Positions 10,441 through 21,768 of a DNA stretch of 64,000 nucleotides are shown in pieces. This DNA is from Branchiostoma floridae (lineage: Eukaryota > Chordata > Leptocardii > Amphioxiformes > Branchiostomatidae): contig NC_049986.1 in NCBI RefSeq assembly GCF_000003815.2, positions 2,266,396 to 2,330,395 on the forward strand, given 5' to 3'. Each line of letters opens with the position of its first letter. Position 1 is the stretch's first letter. The notes under the pieces were generated by a model. It did no database searches and was not told the origin of the DNA. It was given only the letters and a program-made list of their open reading frames with translations. Position numbers and translations under genes: made by a program.

Positions 10441-11104
10441 CTAATTAATTAACCAGCTTAGGGGGTTTAAATTGGCAATAAGATTCTCAGCAGGACAAGG
10501 ATTAAAAACGTTAAAAGATGGATAGGGAACCTTACTTGAAACTTTCATATTTCATTTAGGCCAAACATTTTCATTATAACGGAGTACATGTCAACTTAAC
10601 GTTACGTCAATTTCTCAAATGTAAACCAACATTTTCGTATATGTAGTATTTGTCCAATGACGCTAAATATTGAAGAGTTATATACTAACAGCCGAACGCT
10701 TATACTGATAAACTTGATCTTGTTTATCGTATGCATTGGTACATTAAAAAAAGATAACTTCAGATATAAGGGGTACATCTGATTTTATTTATTGCACGAT
10801 TGATGAACTCAATACTGTTACATCGACGACTCTGTCTTGTATTCTATAAGCTGAAATTTTGATAAAGAAAATATCAACAAAAACGGCTCCATGTGAATCC
10901 ATAGGATTTTACCTTGGTCAATGTTGACCGAAGGAGGCCTTATAGCATATGGTTAATCCATATGTGTTACCGTAGTACCCCAATCTTATCATACTCCACT
11001 TGAAAGATGTCAAAATTGTGCGTTTGTTCGTTTATCATGTCTTAATTAAGATTTAAGAAAAACACAAGTTGACACGTAGCATTGCCGATAGTCGGCTCGA
11101 TCCG
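10441..11104. other. No gene seen
   Basis: AT-rich spacer without a recognised feature. Confidence 0.4.
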
Positions 11105-12249
11105 TAAAGCCTCCTTCACACGAGAACAAGAATGAAAATTCTTTTCTATTCCTCGCAATTCCTGGCAATTCGCAGTGTGTTCCAGAAATTCTCACTGCAT
11201 TGAATGGCATTTAAAGTGGATTCTAAATGTATTTCAACTGTTCTAACTGCAGTATGACCGCACTCTACGGCCTTATTCGAAACAGTCTTGACCAATTCGA
11301 TGGGGCATGCCACTTCGAATGTGGCCAAAAGAATATCTGGAATGCAGTGAGAATTTCTCGAATACACTACGAATTCCCAGGAATAAGCCTATTTGCATTT
11401 ACCAGTACGCATGCGCGGAATTTCCTTAGCAACGAAAAAAGTGAGATAAACAAGTCGCGTTCGACAGGGCAGTGTGTGTCCAGGTTCAATGTTCAAGTGT
11501 CGAGATTTTTAGCCTCTACACGGCGTTAACGGCAGCTACCCGCCTGGATCTGATGTTCCAACGATGTCCTAAACCTTGTGTACCTGAAACACCGTGTTCA
11601 GTTTCGCTTCAGAGGAATTTACGGTACGTTTTTTGACGGTATCCAAGCAAGTGTTACCATAGTTAGTGATAACGCATGCATCCCTCCCCCATGCACGATG
11701 CCATCTATCTTTGCCGCTTACTTCTAGAATTTTTGTCCATTCTCACTACAGCCAGGTTTTTGTCTGTAAAGGTTACCAGTGTGACATAATTAGGAAATTT
11801 CAACCTACGTATGTTATAAACCGTAAAAATGTTAGCTAAAATGCACGACCTTGTGTCTTCACAATAATGAAAGCCGATATGGTCACTGTCTCGTGATCTC
11901 TCGTGTCCGGACATGACCCCACTTGCACTGACTGAGGAGCTTTCGTACTGTGACCAACACTTCGATTAGAAAGATAAAAAAATGTTAACAACCAACAGCG
12001 AGTACACTAATAATCGCAGTAAATGGCTTGGATGTCCGTATTAGTATTAAACTGGTGCATTAGGTTGAAAAATTGTACTAATAAATGTGCAAGCAAGGTC
12101 GCTGCAAGTTACGCAAACGTGACGGTGGGGAGGGGTGCATGTAGAATGTGCATTGAAGTGTATTGCGCTTTAAAGCTGTATTTTTTGTTTTAAGTGTTGA
12201 TATTTGCTTTAATGTTTCTTCCTTTTTTTTAAGGTGCCGGAGTTCAACA

Positions 12250-13114
12250 TGAGGCTGTGTGCAGTGGTCGGCTGCGGTAATGGAACACATCAACCAAGGC
12301 GGTTTCAACCTTCTTGTATCAACTTTAAAAAAAGGAAGTCAGGGACATGTCCAAATAAAAACATGGAACCAAAAAAGGGATTTTGATGATGTAAATGTCC
12401 CCAACCTTTCCAGCTATGCATTTCCCACTGACAAGAAAGACCCATGGTCGGACAAAACTGTTCTTGCTCACAGATTGCCAACACTTGGGTTCGCTTCCTG
12501 TCTGTTACACTACAACCACTGATAGTATGGCCAAGTAGAGCTGCAATTTCCAAGACCTTGCCACCACAGTTCAAGAAACAATGTAGTAGAATAAGATGCA
12601 TAATTGATTATACAGAAATATTTATTGAGAGACCTAGATCTTTAGACTTACAAGCCTCCACATGGTATGACTATAAAAACACAATACTTTAAAGCCGTTT
12701 GTAGGGATCACACCAAATGGGCACATCTCCTTTCTTTCAAAGACCTATGGCGGAAGAGCCTCTGATGTGTTCATTACCTGGGACTGTGGCTTTTTAGATT
12801 TGGTTGATCCAAATGACGTTATAGAAATAATGGCAGATAGGGGATTTCCAATCCAGGAGGGCCTGATGCTGCTGAATGCAACACTAGAAATACCACCAGC
12901 AGCATAGGGGAGGCGACACATGACAAGAGACAAAGTAAAGAAAACAAAAACTGTTGCAAACTTGAGGATCCGCGTAGAGCGTGCTAACAATCGACTGAAG
13001 GACTTCAAAATCCTGGAGGGTACATTTCCCATAACACTCATGTCAGCAGTAGATGACATCATCAAGGTCTGTGCTGCATTGGTTCGGAACCTGCAGCCAG
13101 ACTTGGTCAAATAA
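12250..13114 (+). pseudogene. THAP-domain DDE_Tnp_4-type transposase, broken
   Basis: Pieces in order: MRLCAVVGCGNGTHQ (THAP zinc-finger start), closed by a stop at about 12384; AFPTDKKDP (THAP middle) in another frame; then WPSRAAISKTLPPQFKKQ with first catalytic Asp in IIDYTEIF (about 12600); after a frame change near 12690, GITPNGHISFL and YGGRASDVFITW with MADRGF (second Asp region); a TAG at about 12905; then ANLRIRVERANNRLKDF with the final Glu, ending QPDLVK at 13114. At least two frame changes and one internal stop, plus a missing stretch between THAP and DDE parts, make it non-functional. The family is related to HARBI1. Confidence 0.82.
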
Positions 13115-13339
13115 ACAGTTGGCATACAAGCCATTCAAGTTGGCAGAGATAAACTGTATTGAATTGCTGGCAGCTGAGTGCCAGTGACTTTTTTAATGAT
13201 CCTTTACTGATTATGTTGTGATAGCAGGAAACTGTGACCGATGATAATAATGACAATGTAATGAAGATGTAATAGATAAAAGTGGATCCTTTCTGTAACA
13301 TGTCCTCAAATGTATTCTCAAACATTTTTCATACATTAA

Positions 13340-16300
13340 GAGGCTCTGTCTGTAAAAACCAAGCATAGGGTGGCCAAACTAAAAAAATCGATTTTCCTTA
13401 AATTTTGTGTGGTGGTAGGGCCTTGGCCCAAACCTACAAAAATGGCAACGTTTTAGATCTGCGGTCACCGGTTGCCATGGCAACGGCCATTTTTTAAAGT
13501 GGCGGATTTTCACCAAGGGAAGGCATGGTCGCGTCCAAAATAGACCTTCTTTGGACTCCTGTAGCCCCCACAAATTAACAGATATTTTATTGATTCTCGC
13601 ATATGTTATTACCCATATTCTAATGAACAAAATGATATATAGTGATGCTCAAAATGTTTTTGTAGTCAGGTGCAGCAGATGTTTGAAAATGATGTGTTTT
13701 CGAGAATTTCCAAAATTGGCAAAAATCCATTTTTTGACCATTTTTATTGACCATTAGCTCATTAGCAGGCAAATCAATTTGCTTCATTTTCGGCACAGTT
13801 ATAGTTTGAACCTTTGTATACATCATATGTAAAAATAAATTTGGGCCTTTGACGTATCGGACCGTGGTGGCCCCCAGAGTAAACCAATATTTCCATTTCA
13901 AGAAAATCGTAACCATAGAATTATTCCTGGAAAAACAGTCATAGCTTACCAGAAATGAATCTCATTATCATTGTATGTAACAGAGGAACTTACCTATCAC
14001 TTATAAAAGCAGGGTTGTTTTAGATTTTTTTATAATTGCCTTTAAAATGATTTTATTGAGTTTTTTTGGTCGTTTTTAGACCAAAAAATGTATCTTTTGG
14101 CCCCAGCACCCTGGTATTACAACCAAATGACCTGAAATTTGGTATGGGAATGTCCTGGACACGTACACACATGGGTTGATAACTGGTTTGCAATATGATA
14201 GAACAAAATGCTGAATTTTGTGACTTTTATGGGGCATTTTTGGCCCCAAAACTACATTTTTGGCCCCAGTACCCTGGTTTTACAACCAAATGACCTGAAA
14301 TTTGTTATAGGAATGCCCTGGACACATACGCACATGGATTCAATAACACTTTTGGCATACTGTTCAATAAAATGCAAAAGTTTGTGATTTTTGGTTTATT
14401 TTTTCCCCCAAAAAGTACATTTTTGGCTCCCCTACCCTGGTTTTACAACTGAATGAATGATCGATAGCAATGCCCTGAACATATGCACACATGGATTCAA
14501 TAACATGTTTTACATACAGTACAACAAAATGCTTAATTTTGAGATTTATTTTACAAAAAAAGTCATTTTTTTGCTCCTGTTCCTTGGTTTTCCAAGTAAA
14601 TAACCGGTAAAAAATCGGTATACAAATGTAGAATCGCCTTTGAAATGGCTTTTATAACCCGTTTTTGCATACAGTGCAACAAAACGCTTAATGTCATTGT
14701 TTTACCCAAAGTACATTTCTGGCTCCTTTTTGTAATTTTTGGCCCCAAAAGTACATTTTTGGCCCATTAAACCCTGGTTTTACAAGTAAATGAAATTCGG
14801 TACAAAAATGCCCTGGACACATGTACACATAGAGTCAATAATAATTTTGGCATACTGTGCAACAAAATGCTTAATTTTGGTCATTTTTTTTACTAAAAAA
14901 AAGGTACATTTTTGGCTCCTGTACCCTGGCTTTACCATTGAATGACCTGCATTCGGTATTGGAATGCCCTGGACATATGCACTGATGGATCCAATAACAA
15001 CACGTTTGGCATACAATACAACAAAATGCTTCATTTGTTATTTTGGGCCATTTTTTTAAAACAAAAAAGTGCATTTTTGGCTCTTGTAGCCTGGTTTCAC
15101 AACTAAAAAAATTTAGACGACTTGAACTTTGGTATAGGAATGCCCTGGACATATGCGCACATATGTCCAGGGCATGCTTGTCATACAGTACAGCGAAATG
15201 CTGAATTTTGTGTGTGTTTTTTGCCATTTTTTTTACAAAAAAAATATTTTGGCTCCTGTAAAATAACCTGTTTCTCCAATTAAATAATCTGAAATTCGGT
15301 ATGGGAGTGCCCTGGACACTTTAATAACACTTTTTGGCAATTTACAATTTACAAAGACACGTCATCTTTTAACATCTGCTGCACCTCACTACAAAAACAT
15401 TTCGAGGATAACTTAATATCACTTTTCTTATTAGAATATGGGTAATAACATATACGGGAATCAATAGAATATCTCTTACTTTGTGGGGGGTTTTGGAGTC
15501 CAGGAGGTCATTTGCCTGTAATGCCTAATAGGGAACAGGAGCTAGAAATGTACTTTGGGTAAAGCAATGACCAAAAATTACAACATTAAGCGTTTTGTTG
15601 CACTGTATGCAAAAACGGGTTATAAAAGCCATTTCCAATGTGCTCCTATACCAATTTTTTACCGGTTATTTACCGGTTATTTACCAGGGAACAGGAGCAA
15701 GAAAATGACTTTTTTTTGGTAAAAAAAAATGGCAAAAATCTCAAAATTAAGCATATTGTTGTACTGTATGTAAAACATGTTATTGAATCCATGTGTGCAT
15801 ATGTTCAGGGCATTGCTATACCGAATTCCAGGTCATTCAGTTGTAAAACCAGGGTAGGGGAGCCAAAAATGTACTTTTTTGGGAAAAAATAAACCAAAAA
15901 TCACAAACTTTTGCATTTTATTGAACAGTATGCCAAAAGTGTTATTGAATCCATGTGCGCATGTGTCCAGGGCATTCCTATACCAAATTTCAGGTCATTT
16001 GGTTGTAAAACCAGGGTGCTGGGGCCAAAAATGTAGTTTTTGGACCGAAAATGCCCCAAATAAGTCACAAAATTCAGCATTTTGTTCTATCATATGGCAA
16101 ACCAGTTATCAACCCATGTGTGTACATGTCCAGGACATTCCCATACCAAATTTCAGGTCATTTGGTTGTAATACCAGAGTGCTGGGGCCAAAAGATACAT
16201 TTTTTGGTCTAAAAACGACCAAAAAAACTCAATAAAATCATTTTAAAGGCAATTATAAAAAAATCTAAAACAACCCTGCTTTTATAAGTGATAGGTAAGT

Positions 16301-16957
16301 TCCTCTGTTACATACAATGATAATGAGATTCATTTCTGGTAAGCTATGACTGTTTTTCCAGGAATAATTCTATGGTTACGATTTTCTTGAAATGGAAATA
16401 TTGGTTTACTCTGGGGGCCACCACGGTTCGATACGTCAAAGGCCCAAATTTATTTTTACATATGATGTATACAAAGGTTCAAACTATAACTGTGCCGAAA
16501 ATGAAGCAAATTGATTTGCCTGCTAATGAGCTAATGGTCAATAAAAATGGTCAAAAAATGGATTTTTGCCAATTTTGGAAATTCACGAAAACACATCATT
16601 TTTAAACATCTACTGCACCTGACCACAAAATCATTTTGAGCATCACTATATATCATTTTGTTCATTAGAATAGGGGTAATAACATATGCGAGGATCGATA
16701 AAATATCTGTTAATTTGTGGGGGCTACAGGAGTCCAAAGGAGGCCTATTTTGGACGCGACCAAGGCCGTCCCTTGGTGAAAATCCGCCATTTTGAAAATG
16801 GCCGTTGCCATGGCAACCGGTGACCGCAGATCTAAAACTTTGCCATTTTTGTAGGTTTGGACCAAGGCCCTACCACCACACAAAATTTAAGGAAAATCGA
16901 TTTTTTGAGTTTGGCCAACTTTTTCTGATTTTGCTTGGTTTTTACAGACATCAGCTC
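13340..16957. mobile_element. 3.6 kb foldback element flanked by TTAA
   Basis: Arms 13340-about 14725 and about 15533-16957 are inverted copies of each other, with high identity over more than 1.3 kb. The outer ends are GAGGCTCTGTCTGTAAAAACC and its near complement, each flanked by TTAA (13336-13339 and 16958-16961). Inside each arm an imperfect unit of about 150-165 bp is repeated several times: TACCCTGGTTTTACAACC, then GGAATGCCCTGGACAC, then ACAAAATGCT. The loop (about 14726-15532) holds more units and a third partial copy of the outer arm (15365-15505). No protein domain is encoded; the matching frames on both arms only reflect the inversion. TTAA targets are used by Kolobok and piggyBac elements. 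Confidence 0.85.
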
Positions 16958-17840
16958 TTAAGTTGTTAGTTCTGTAAATTTATGCTGCCATACTGGTGGT
17001 GATGTAGGAACATATTTTTTGGAATAAAATCAACGGGATCTTACTTTTGCCTTTGTTCATGAAGTGGCTTGTGTAATGGGAAATGATTTATCGAACAGAC
17101 AAACTAACAAACTAGCAGTAGGAGCTCACAATAATTATGTTTTCCCGATATGGATAAAATTGCTCTTGCTGGTGTCTTCTTTTCATTTCTTTTTCTACTG
17201 TCAGGAACCAATCAGAGCTTATAACTGCCATGAACCAATCAATTTTAGAACTGCATTAGCAAATTAGCAGTATAACTATGAAGAACCGTCCTGTGTCTTA
17301 GCTCTTCATGTGTATAAACTTCCGCCTCCTCGAGCTCATCCATTACGGCCGGAACGAAAATGAAAAAAAAAAAACTCCACTTACTTCATATACTGTCAGT
17401 AAAACACAAACACACGTCTTACACCAGACTTCAAAAACTTAAAATTATCTTTATTCTTAACTGACAGTTCTAGAATCTTCTTTAGAACAGGTGTACGTTC
17501 GTACCTGTCAGGTGGGAACACCTGCGGCGCCGCACGGCGCGGCGCGGAGCGCCATCTCCTTAAACAAACGCTGACACTACACACGCGTGACGCAACACTG
17601 GGTTGGCAAGTTATCTCCCAAAATGGCGGATTTTACCCGTCATGCATTTCGCGCCGGTAATTGCGAATAGGCTTATAGAAAAGACTTTTTCATTCTGACG
17701 GTATTTCGGCTCATTCCTTCTCGTGTGTAGGGATATAAGGTCCATTGGGAATTCCCACCCGAATGTGGCACGAATTTTGTACTTCATTCCGGCTGGTTCA
17801 GCTTGATTCCTGCTAATTCGGTTTCAGTGTGAAGGCCCTA

Positions 17841-19109
17841 TTACAGCTGCCTTAGTCGTCTCAAACGAGGCAAGTGCCTCGCTACTTTACGAGCATTTCT
17901 ATCCGCAATGTTTACCAAGATATGGCTGAAGAAACGCTGTCTGGAGGTAGAAGTCATTTGATACCCCATTGTCTCTAGACTGCTCAGTCCATCCTCGCTC
18001 GCTCTTTTGATCGACGTTTTGAGAAGTGCATACCTGGCAGGATTCAGAGGCGTCTGTCTGTGTCGTAACATCTTATACCTGGCGATGTCTGTCTCAGGAC
18101 GGGAGACTTTCAACTTATGTCTGTACAGTCGCTTAAACATGTCGTCGTCCTCCCCACCCCATCCACAGAACAAGTTAGAGTATCCGTTCAGTTGTCTGTA
18201 GTGGGAGGTTTTCAGGGCTGTGACTCCACCAAATAACTGTTCGTACGGTAAGGTGTAGTTGAACTTGTCGATGGCGACTGATAGATGCCTTGGGGAGTCC
18301 TTACAGGTGTATAAGTTTCTGTCCTCTTCAGGAATGAGATCTACGTCGTGGAAAATGAAGCAGTCGTAATCGTCGTCTTCTAACGCTGCGTTAAACCCGA
18401 TGTTGAAGAGTAAGCCCTTGCAGAATAACGGTTCGTCACCGTGTTGTTCTATGACATAGATGCCATAATATCTTCCTTGGCGCTGAAGAAACGGGTGAAT
18501 GTAAGAAAGGAAAGTCTTAAGATGCTCCTCTCTGTCTCTGTATGGGACCAATACGGCGATCTTCTCTGATATAATAGATGAATCAATAGTAGATGGTTTC
18601 CATTTTCCACCAAACGGTACATCGATCGATTCCAAATCTACAGTAAAATGCCGTCCAATATGCAAAGAATTGGTGAGCCCCAGTTGTTTTCTTGACGGCC
18701 GTTTTACTTCATCATTAGATATCTTCTTAATTGAAAAGTCCGATTGATGACTACTCCCAACTCCCAGTTCTTCTCTTGATCTTATATTTCTTCTCCATTT
18801 CTCATCCTTTTCCAACATACCTGTCACTGGTGGAACACTTTTCTTCTCGACGTAAGCTATTTTCTGGAACAGCCTGCCAGCAGTCGATGTTGTTGGCTTG
18901 TTGTTTTGAGTCGGCGGTCCAGACCCTTCGACAGTCTTGAAAAGGTGGTTTTCTGCGCTCCCTAGGCCTCTATGCACAGTGGTGGGTGTAGTTGTTTCTT
19001 CTCTCAGCTGTTTTGTTGTTGCTAAGAAATGAACGTACGCTCCGAGACAAAAACTCCCGATGATCTGCAAACAGACAACACAGCGCCACTTCGCTCGCAA
19101 CCTCCACAT
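17841..19109 (-). CDS. B4GALT-like: Beta-1,4-galactosyltransferase family enzyme, paralogue 3
   Basis: Predicted Golgi type II GT7 enzyme of 422 residues. Short tail MWRLRAKWR, membrane anchor (about 9-29), Thr/Ser-rich stem to about 160, GGKWKPS at the domain boundary, then VPYRDREEH (188-196), FCKG (Cys230), FHDVDLIPE with DVD 255-257, Cys250/Cys269, Leu292 at the position of bovine Tyr289, CGWGGEDDD (315-323), Met347/His350, and a basic tail rich in Arg. A Leu here is the substitution that makes bovine B4GALT1 use UDP-GalNAc efficiently, so GalNAc transfer is plausible. Start codon context has A at -3. Single exon, intact. It is about 10.9 kb from paralogue 2; transposons fill the gap. Confidence 0.93.
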   Translation of the reverse strand: MWRLRAKWRCVVCLQIIGSFCLGAYVHFLATTKQLREETTTPTTVHRGLGSAENHLFKTVEGSGPPTQNNKPTTSTAGRLFQKIAYVEKKSVPPVTGMLEKDEKWRRNIRSREELGVGSSHQSDFSIKKISNDEVKRPSRKQLGLTNSLHIGRHFTVDLESIDVPFGGKWKPSTIDSSIISEKIAVLVPYRDREEHLKTFLSYIHPFLQRQGRYYGIYVIEQHGDEPLFCKGLLFNIGFNAALEDDDYDCFIFHDVDLIPEEDRNLYTCKDSPRHLSVAIDKFNYTLPYEQLFGGVTALKTSHYRQLNGYSNLFCGWGGEDDDMFKRLYRHKLKVSRPETDIARYKMLRHRQTPLNPARYALLKTSIKRASEDGLSSLETMGYQMTSTSRQRFFSHILVNIADRNARKVARHLPRLRRLRQL

Positions 19110-19353
19110 GATGTACCTGCTTCTTAATAGTAAGAGACACTGTACAACATGTATATGCTCTCTTCTTCAGTCACCACCCACAACACAGTCACCGCTACCT
19201 TACACAGACTGCCGTAAGACTGACTGCTACCTCGGGTGTTACCCCTGAGGTAAGTCTACATGACAATACCACCGGTCATCACATCAAAGAACAGCTAGCT
19301 TTGCAAGTAATCCTACACGTTCATCCGGCCCACTAGTAACGCCCCACTGCCTA

Positions 19354-19451
19354 CTATCTTTCATACATCAGCACCTTCCAACGAGATTTGGTCAGTTCTT
19401 TTCTATCTTTCATACATCAGCACCTTCCAACGAGATTTGGTCAGTTCTTTT
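19354..19451. repeat. Exact 49-bp tandem duplication
   Basis: The segment CATACATCAGCACCTTCCAA...GATTTGGTCAGTTCTTT occurs twice, at about 19362 and 19411, with a 49-bp offset and no differences seen. A recent local duplication about 250 bp upstream of the paralogue 3 start. Confidence 0.85.
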
Positions 19452-20016
19452 TGCCACTTTACATGACAACAGAAACCTGTAACTTATCACCCTGAGCTTC
19501 GTGACTTCCTTAATGCTAAAAACCATGGATTAACTAGAAATGAAAACAGATTTACTCCCTGTTCAACTCTTATTGAATTATTGAAGACCATTGCTCTTTG
19601 TGGCTTATGATAGGCGATTGTATAACAACAAATGCATGATGTGGTACATGTGGCCAGCACTCTCACCACAGGAAACTTCAGATCCGGACTGTGGTTCTAG
19701 CCGAGAAAAAAAAGTGGTCGGAGATATTTTAATCGCTGACAATGTTTTTAAAGACCTTGTCACGAAAGAAACCCATGTCAAACATTCAGGACCTTTCCAC
19801 GACTTGTTCCCGACCACTTCCCAACTTAGGTTGGCGCTAGGTTGGGGACCCATCCTGTTCTATCTACTGTAACTCCAGTTCGGTATTCCGATCTCATACA
19901 AGCCGAATACGACTTTCCAGACTTGATTTTTTTTTTCAAAAATCATAGTTGGCTGATGCAGATTACTTATAGAGATTAGTTGGCATTAGTAATCTTACCG
20001 ACCATAGATGACCTTA
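19452..20016. other. No convincing gene
   Basis: A 93-codon plus frame (19591-19872) overlaps an 82-codon minus frame. Neither matches a family I know. Confidence 0.4.
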
Positions 20017-20224
20017 GGTGGTATCTCACCGCACTCGGGGCACCGGTGCGGCACTGCGGGGTTCGAGAATTTTCTTACGTTTTGTGCATTTTTTGTCTTC
20101 TAAGTCATGTTTAACGTATTACGCAATATCTAAATCGTAAAAATCGGCAAAAATAACAGAATTTAACGAAGTAAACGAACCCCGCAGGGCCGCACCGGTG
20201 CTCCAAGTGCAGTGAGATACCACC
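20017..20224. repeat. MITE family A, copy 2
   Basis: Termini GGTGGTATCTCACCGCACTC and, at the right, GTGCAGTGAGATACCACC, with the same AT-rich centre (TTACGCAATATCTAAAT) as copies at 1327 and 25027. Confidence 0.85.
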
Positions 20225-21082
20225 ATGGTCTGGAGGGTCATGTTCAAAAATGTAAGTCAGTGCTTTAATAAGTATGTCAAAATAATCTTTTTCATAAGTC
20301 TGCAAATATGATGCTGAGTGTATAAACAACCTTACAGTATAATGGGTCTCACTAAGCCCGTACCACCCACAAGTACACACGCACAGAACTGTACGTTACG
20401 CCACGTGGCTATCGACAGCTAATGTAATGTAGATTTTCTGTATCAAAAAGATTGTGAGGTAGGTGTAGTAGTTTTAGTCTGACAAAAGCCTTTACATTGT
20501 TCAGATAACTTGACCTTCTTTTTCCCACTTCTTTGTCCCGGTTTTAAAATTTGAAGAATAACTTATGAAAAAAAGCGCTGTGTACCAGCATCGAAAAGAC
20601 AACTACTTTATAATTTCATAAATCTTTCTCTTCAAATACGCTAGTTAAAATGCGATTTTCGTATCTGGGTTAAGGACACAGCAAATAAATTTTATGGGTG
20701 ACATGCCCGCGCTCATTAATTTTCGCTTGATTTCAGAAAAAAATTCTTCTTCGGAGATGGTCAACATGACGAGAAAGTACCCAAATGGGAAAGTATGTTG
20801 TGTTGTAGCCTAATGACTGTACTTGTAGAAGTGACACTAGCGAGATTGAGGTAGCCATGACTGTAGTTATAGAAGTGGAATTTGCTGGGTAGTTGTAAAA
20901 GTGACACCACTATAGAAGCCATGAGAGTAGTTGCCAACTTGGTAAGTAATTCCAGTCTACCACACTTGTGTCACTTTTACTACACTAGTTCACCTCTTGA
21001 ATACAGGAATGAATGATACAGTGCTACAGTGCTTTGTCACTTCAACTCTTGTTACAACGTTTATGGTGTCTATTTGTAAAAT
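20225..21082. other. Intergenic, no gene seen
   Basis: Non-coding. Around 20820-20990 short motifs recur (GTAGAAGTGACAC, GTTGTAAAAGTGACACC, TGTCACTTTTAC) in direct and inverted form, possibly a degraded MITE. Confidence 0.35.
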
Positions 21083-21181
21083 TTAGCCATCTTGTTGTTG
21101 TTTTCGACGCATCTGAATTTCTTGCAGTCTGTAGAGGATGTCATCCATATAATTTACTTGCTGTGGCCTAAGCCAGGTGAC
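21083..21181 (-). CDS. Possible terminal exon of an unknown minus-strand gene
   Basis: On the minus strand a plausible acceptor (ATCTACCAG) precedes 33 codons, VTWLRPQQVNYMDDILYRLQ... ending KQQQDG and a stop. The composition (Gln/Arg-rich helix) looks protein-like but no partner exon or family was found. It could be chance, or an alternative downstream exon. Confidence 0.2.
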   Translation of the reverse strand, partial: VTWLRPQQVNYMDDILYRLQEIQMRRKQQQDG

Positions 21182-21768
21182 CTGGTAGATTAAATGTTGC
21201 ATCATGCCGCATTTGTTTTGTGTTGTAGTGCAGTAGCCACCGTATGACGCAAAGAGGATTATCACATCTTTTGTCAGTGGAAATGGTGCTCCGTACTATT
21301 CAAGGTGTGAAAAAGAAAATTCAGATGTGGATCTATCCAAAAGAAAAGGGACATTCCTGACTGTAATGTGCTATTCTGTTAATCCATACCTCCATCCCCT
21401 TTACATTTATGTGGGTGAGATGTGGCATTGTTCAATACAAATCGTCTATGAAGGTGTTACCTTCTGTAAGCAATGGTGGAAAGCAGGTCAGATTTTTGAT
21501 TTGACATAAAATGCCGGTTTAACATCTACAATTCCCACTTATTTTTGACATCCTTGTAAATCATTCCTCAAAGCATTCCTTGAGCGCTTTCTGAGCTATG
21601 CAATTAGTTTTTTTTCTTCTACTCTTGACTCTGAAGGATTTTATTAGTCTTTGATTTTTGCAAAACTCTTGGAACACAGAAGAAAACACCATAAATGTAA
21701 GTTTATCGGGTACAAATGTGTTCAAGATCAATGGAGAAGGGGTACATATATATTACTTTGTTTTTCCA

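Larger units (their letters stand above)
11105..17838 (+). mobile_element. Decayed THAP/DDE DNA transposon, interrupted by a foldback element
   Basis: About 300 bp at 11105-11420 and about 200 bp at 17640-17838 are related in inverted orientation: both tips contain CCTTCACAC and, further in, AAGCCTATT(T/C)GCA. Between them lie a broken THAP-DDE transposase (12250-13114), an AATAAA at about 17020, and a 3.6 kb foldback inserted at TTAA. Without the foldback the element would be about 3.1 kb, a normal size for a single-gene transposon of the ISL2EU/PIF-Harbinger kind. The boundaries and the assignment of both ends to one element are inference; the two ends could be separate MITEs. Confidence 0.5.

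Noticed and set aside
13620-16605. Conserved open frame on both arms of the foldback (MVTIFLKWKYWFTLGATT...)
   Set aside because: The identity of the two frames is explained by the inverted repeat itself. No domain is recognisable and the frames end at different points.
19591-19872. 93-codon plus-strand frame near paralogue 3
   Set aside because: No recognised family, no splice context, and an equally long frame on the opposite strand.
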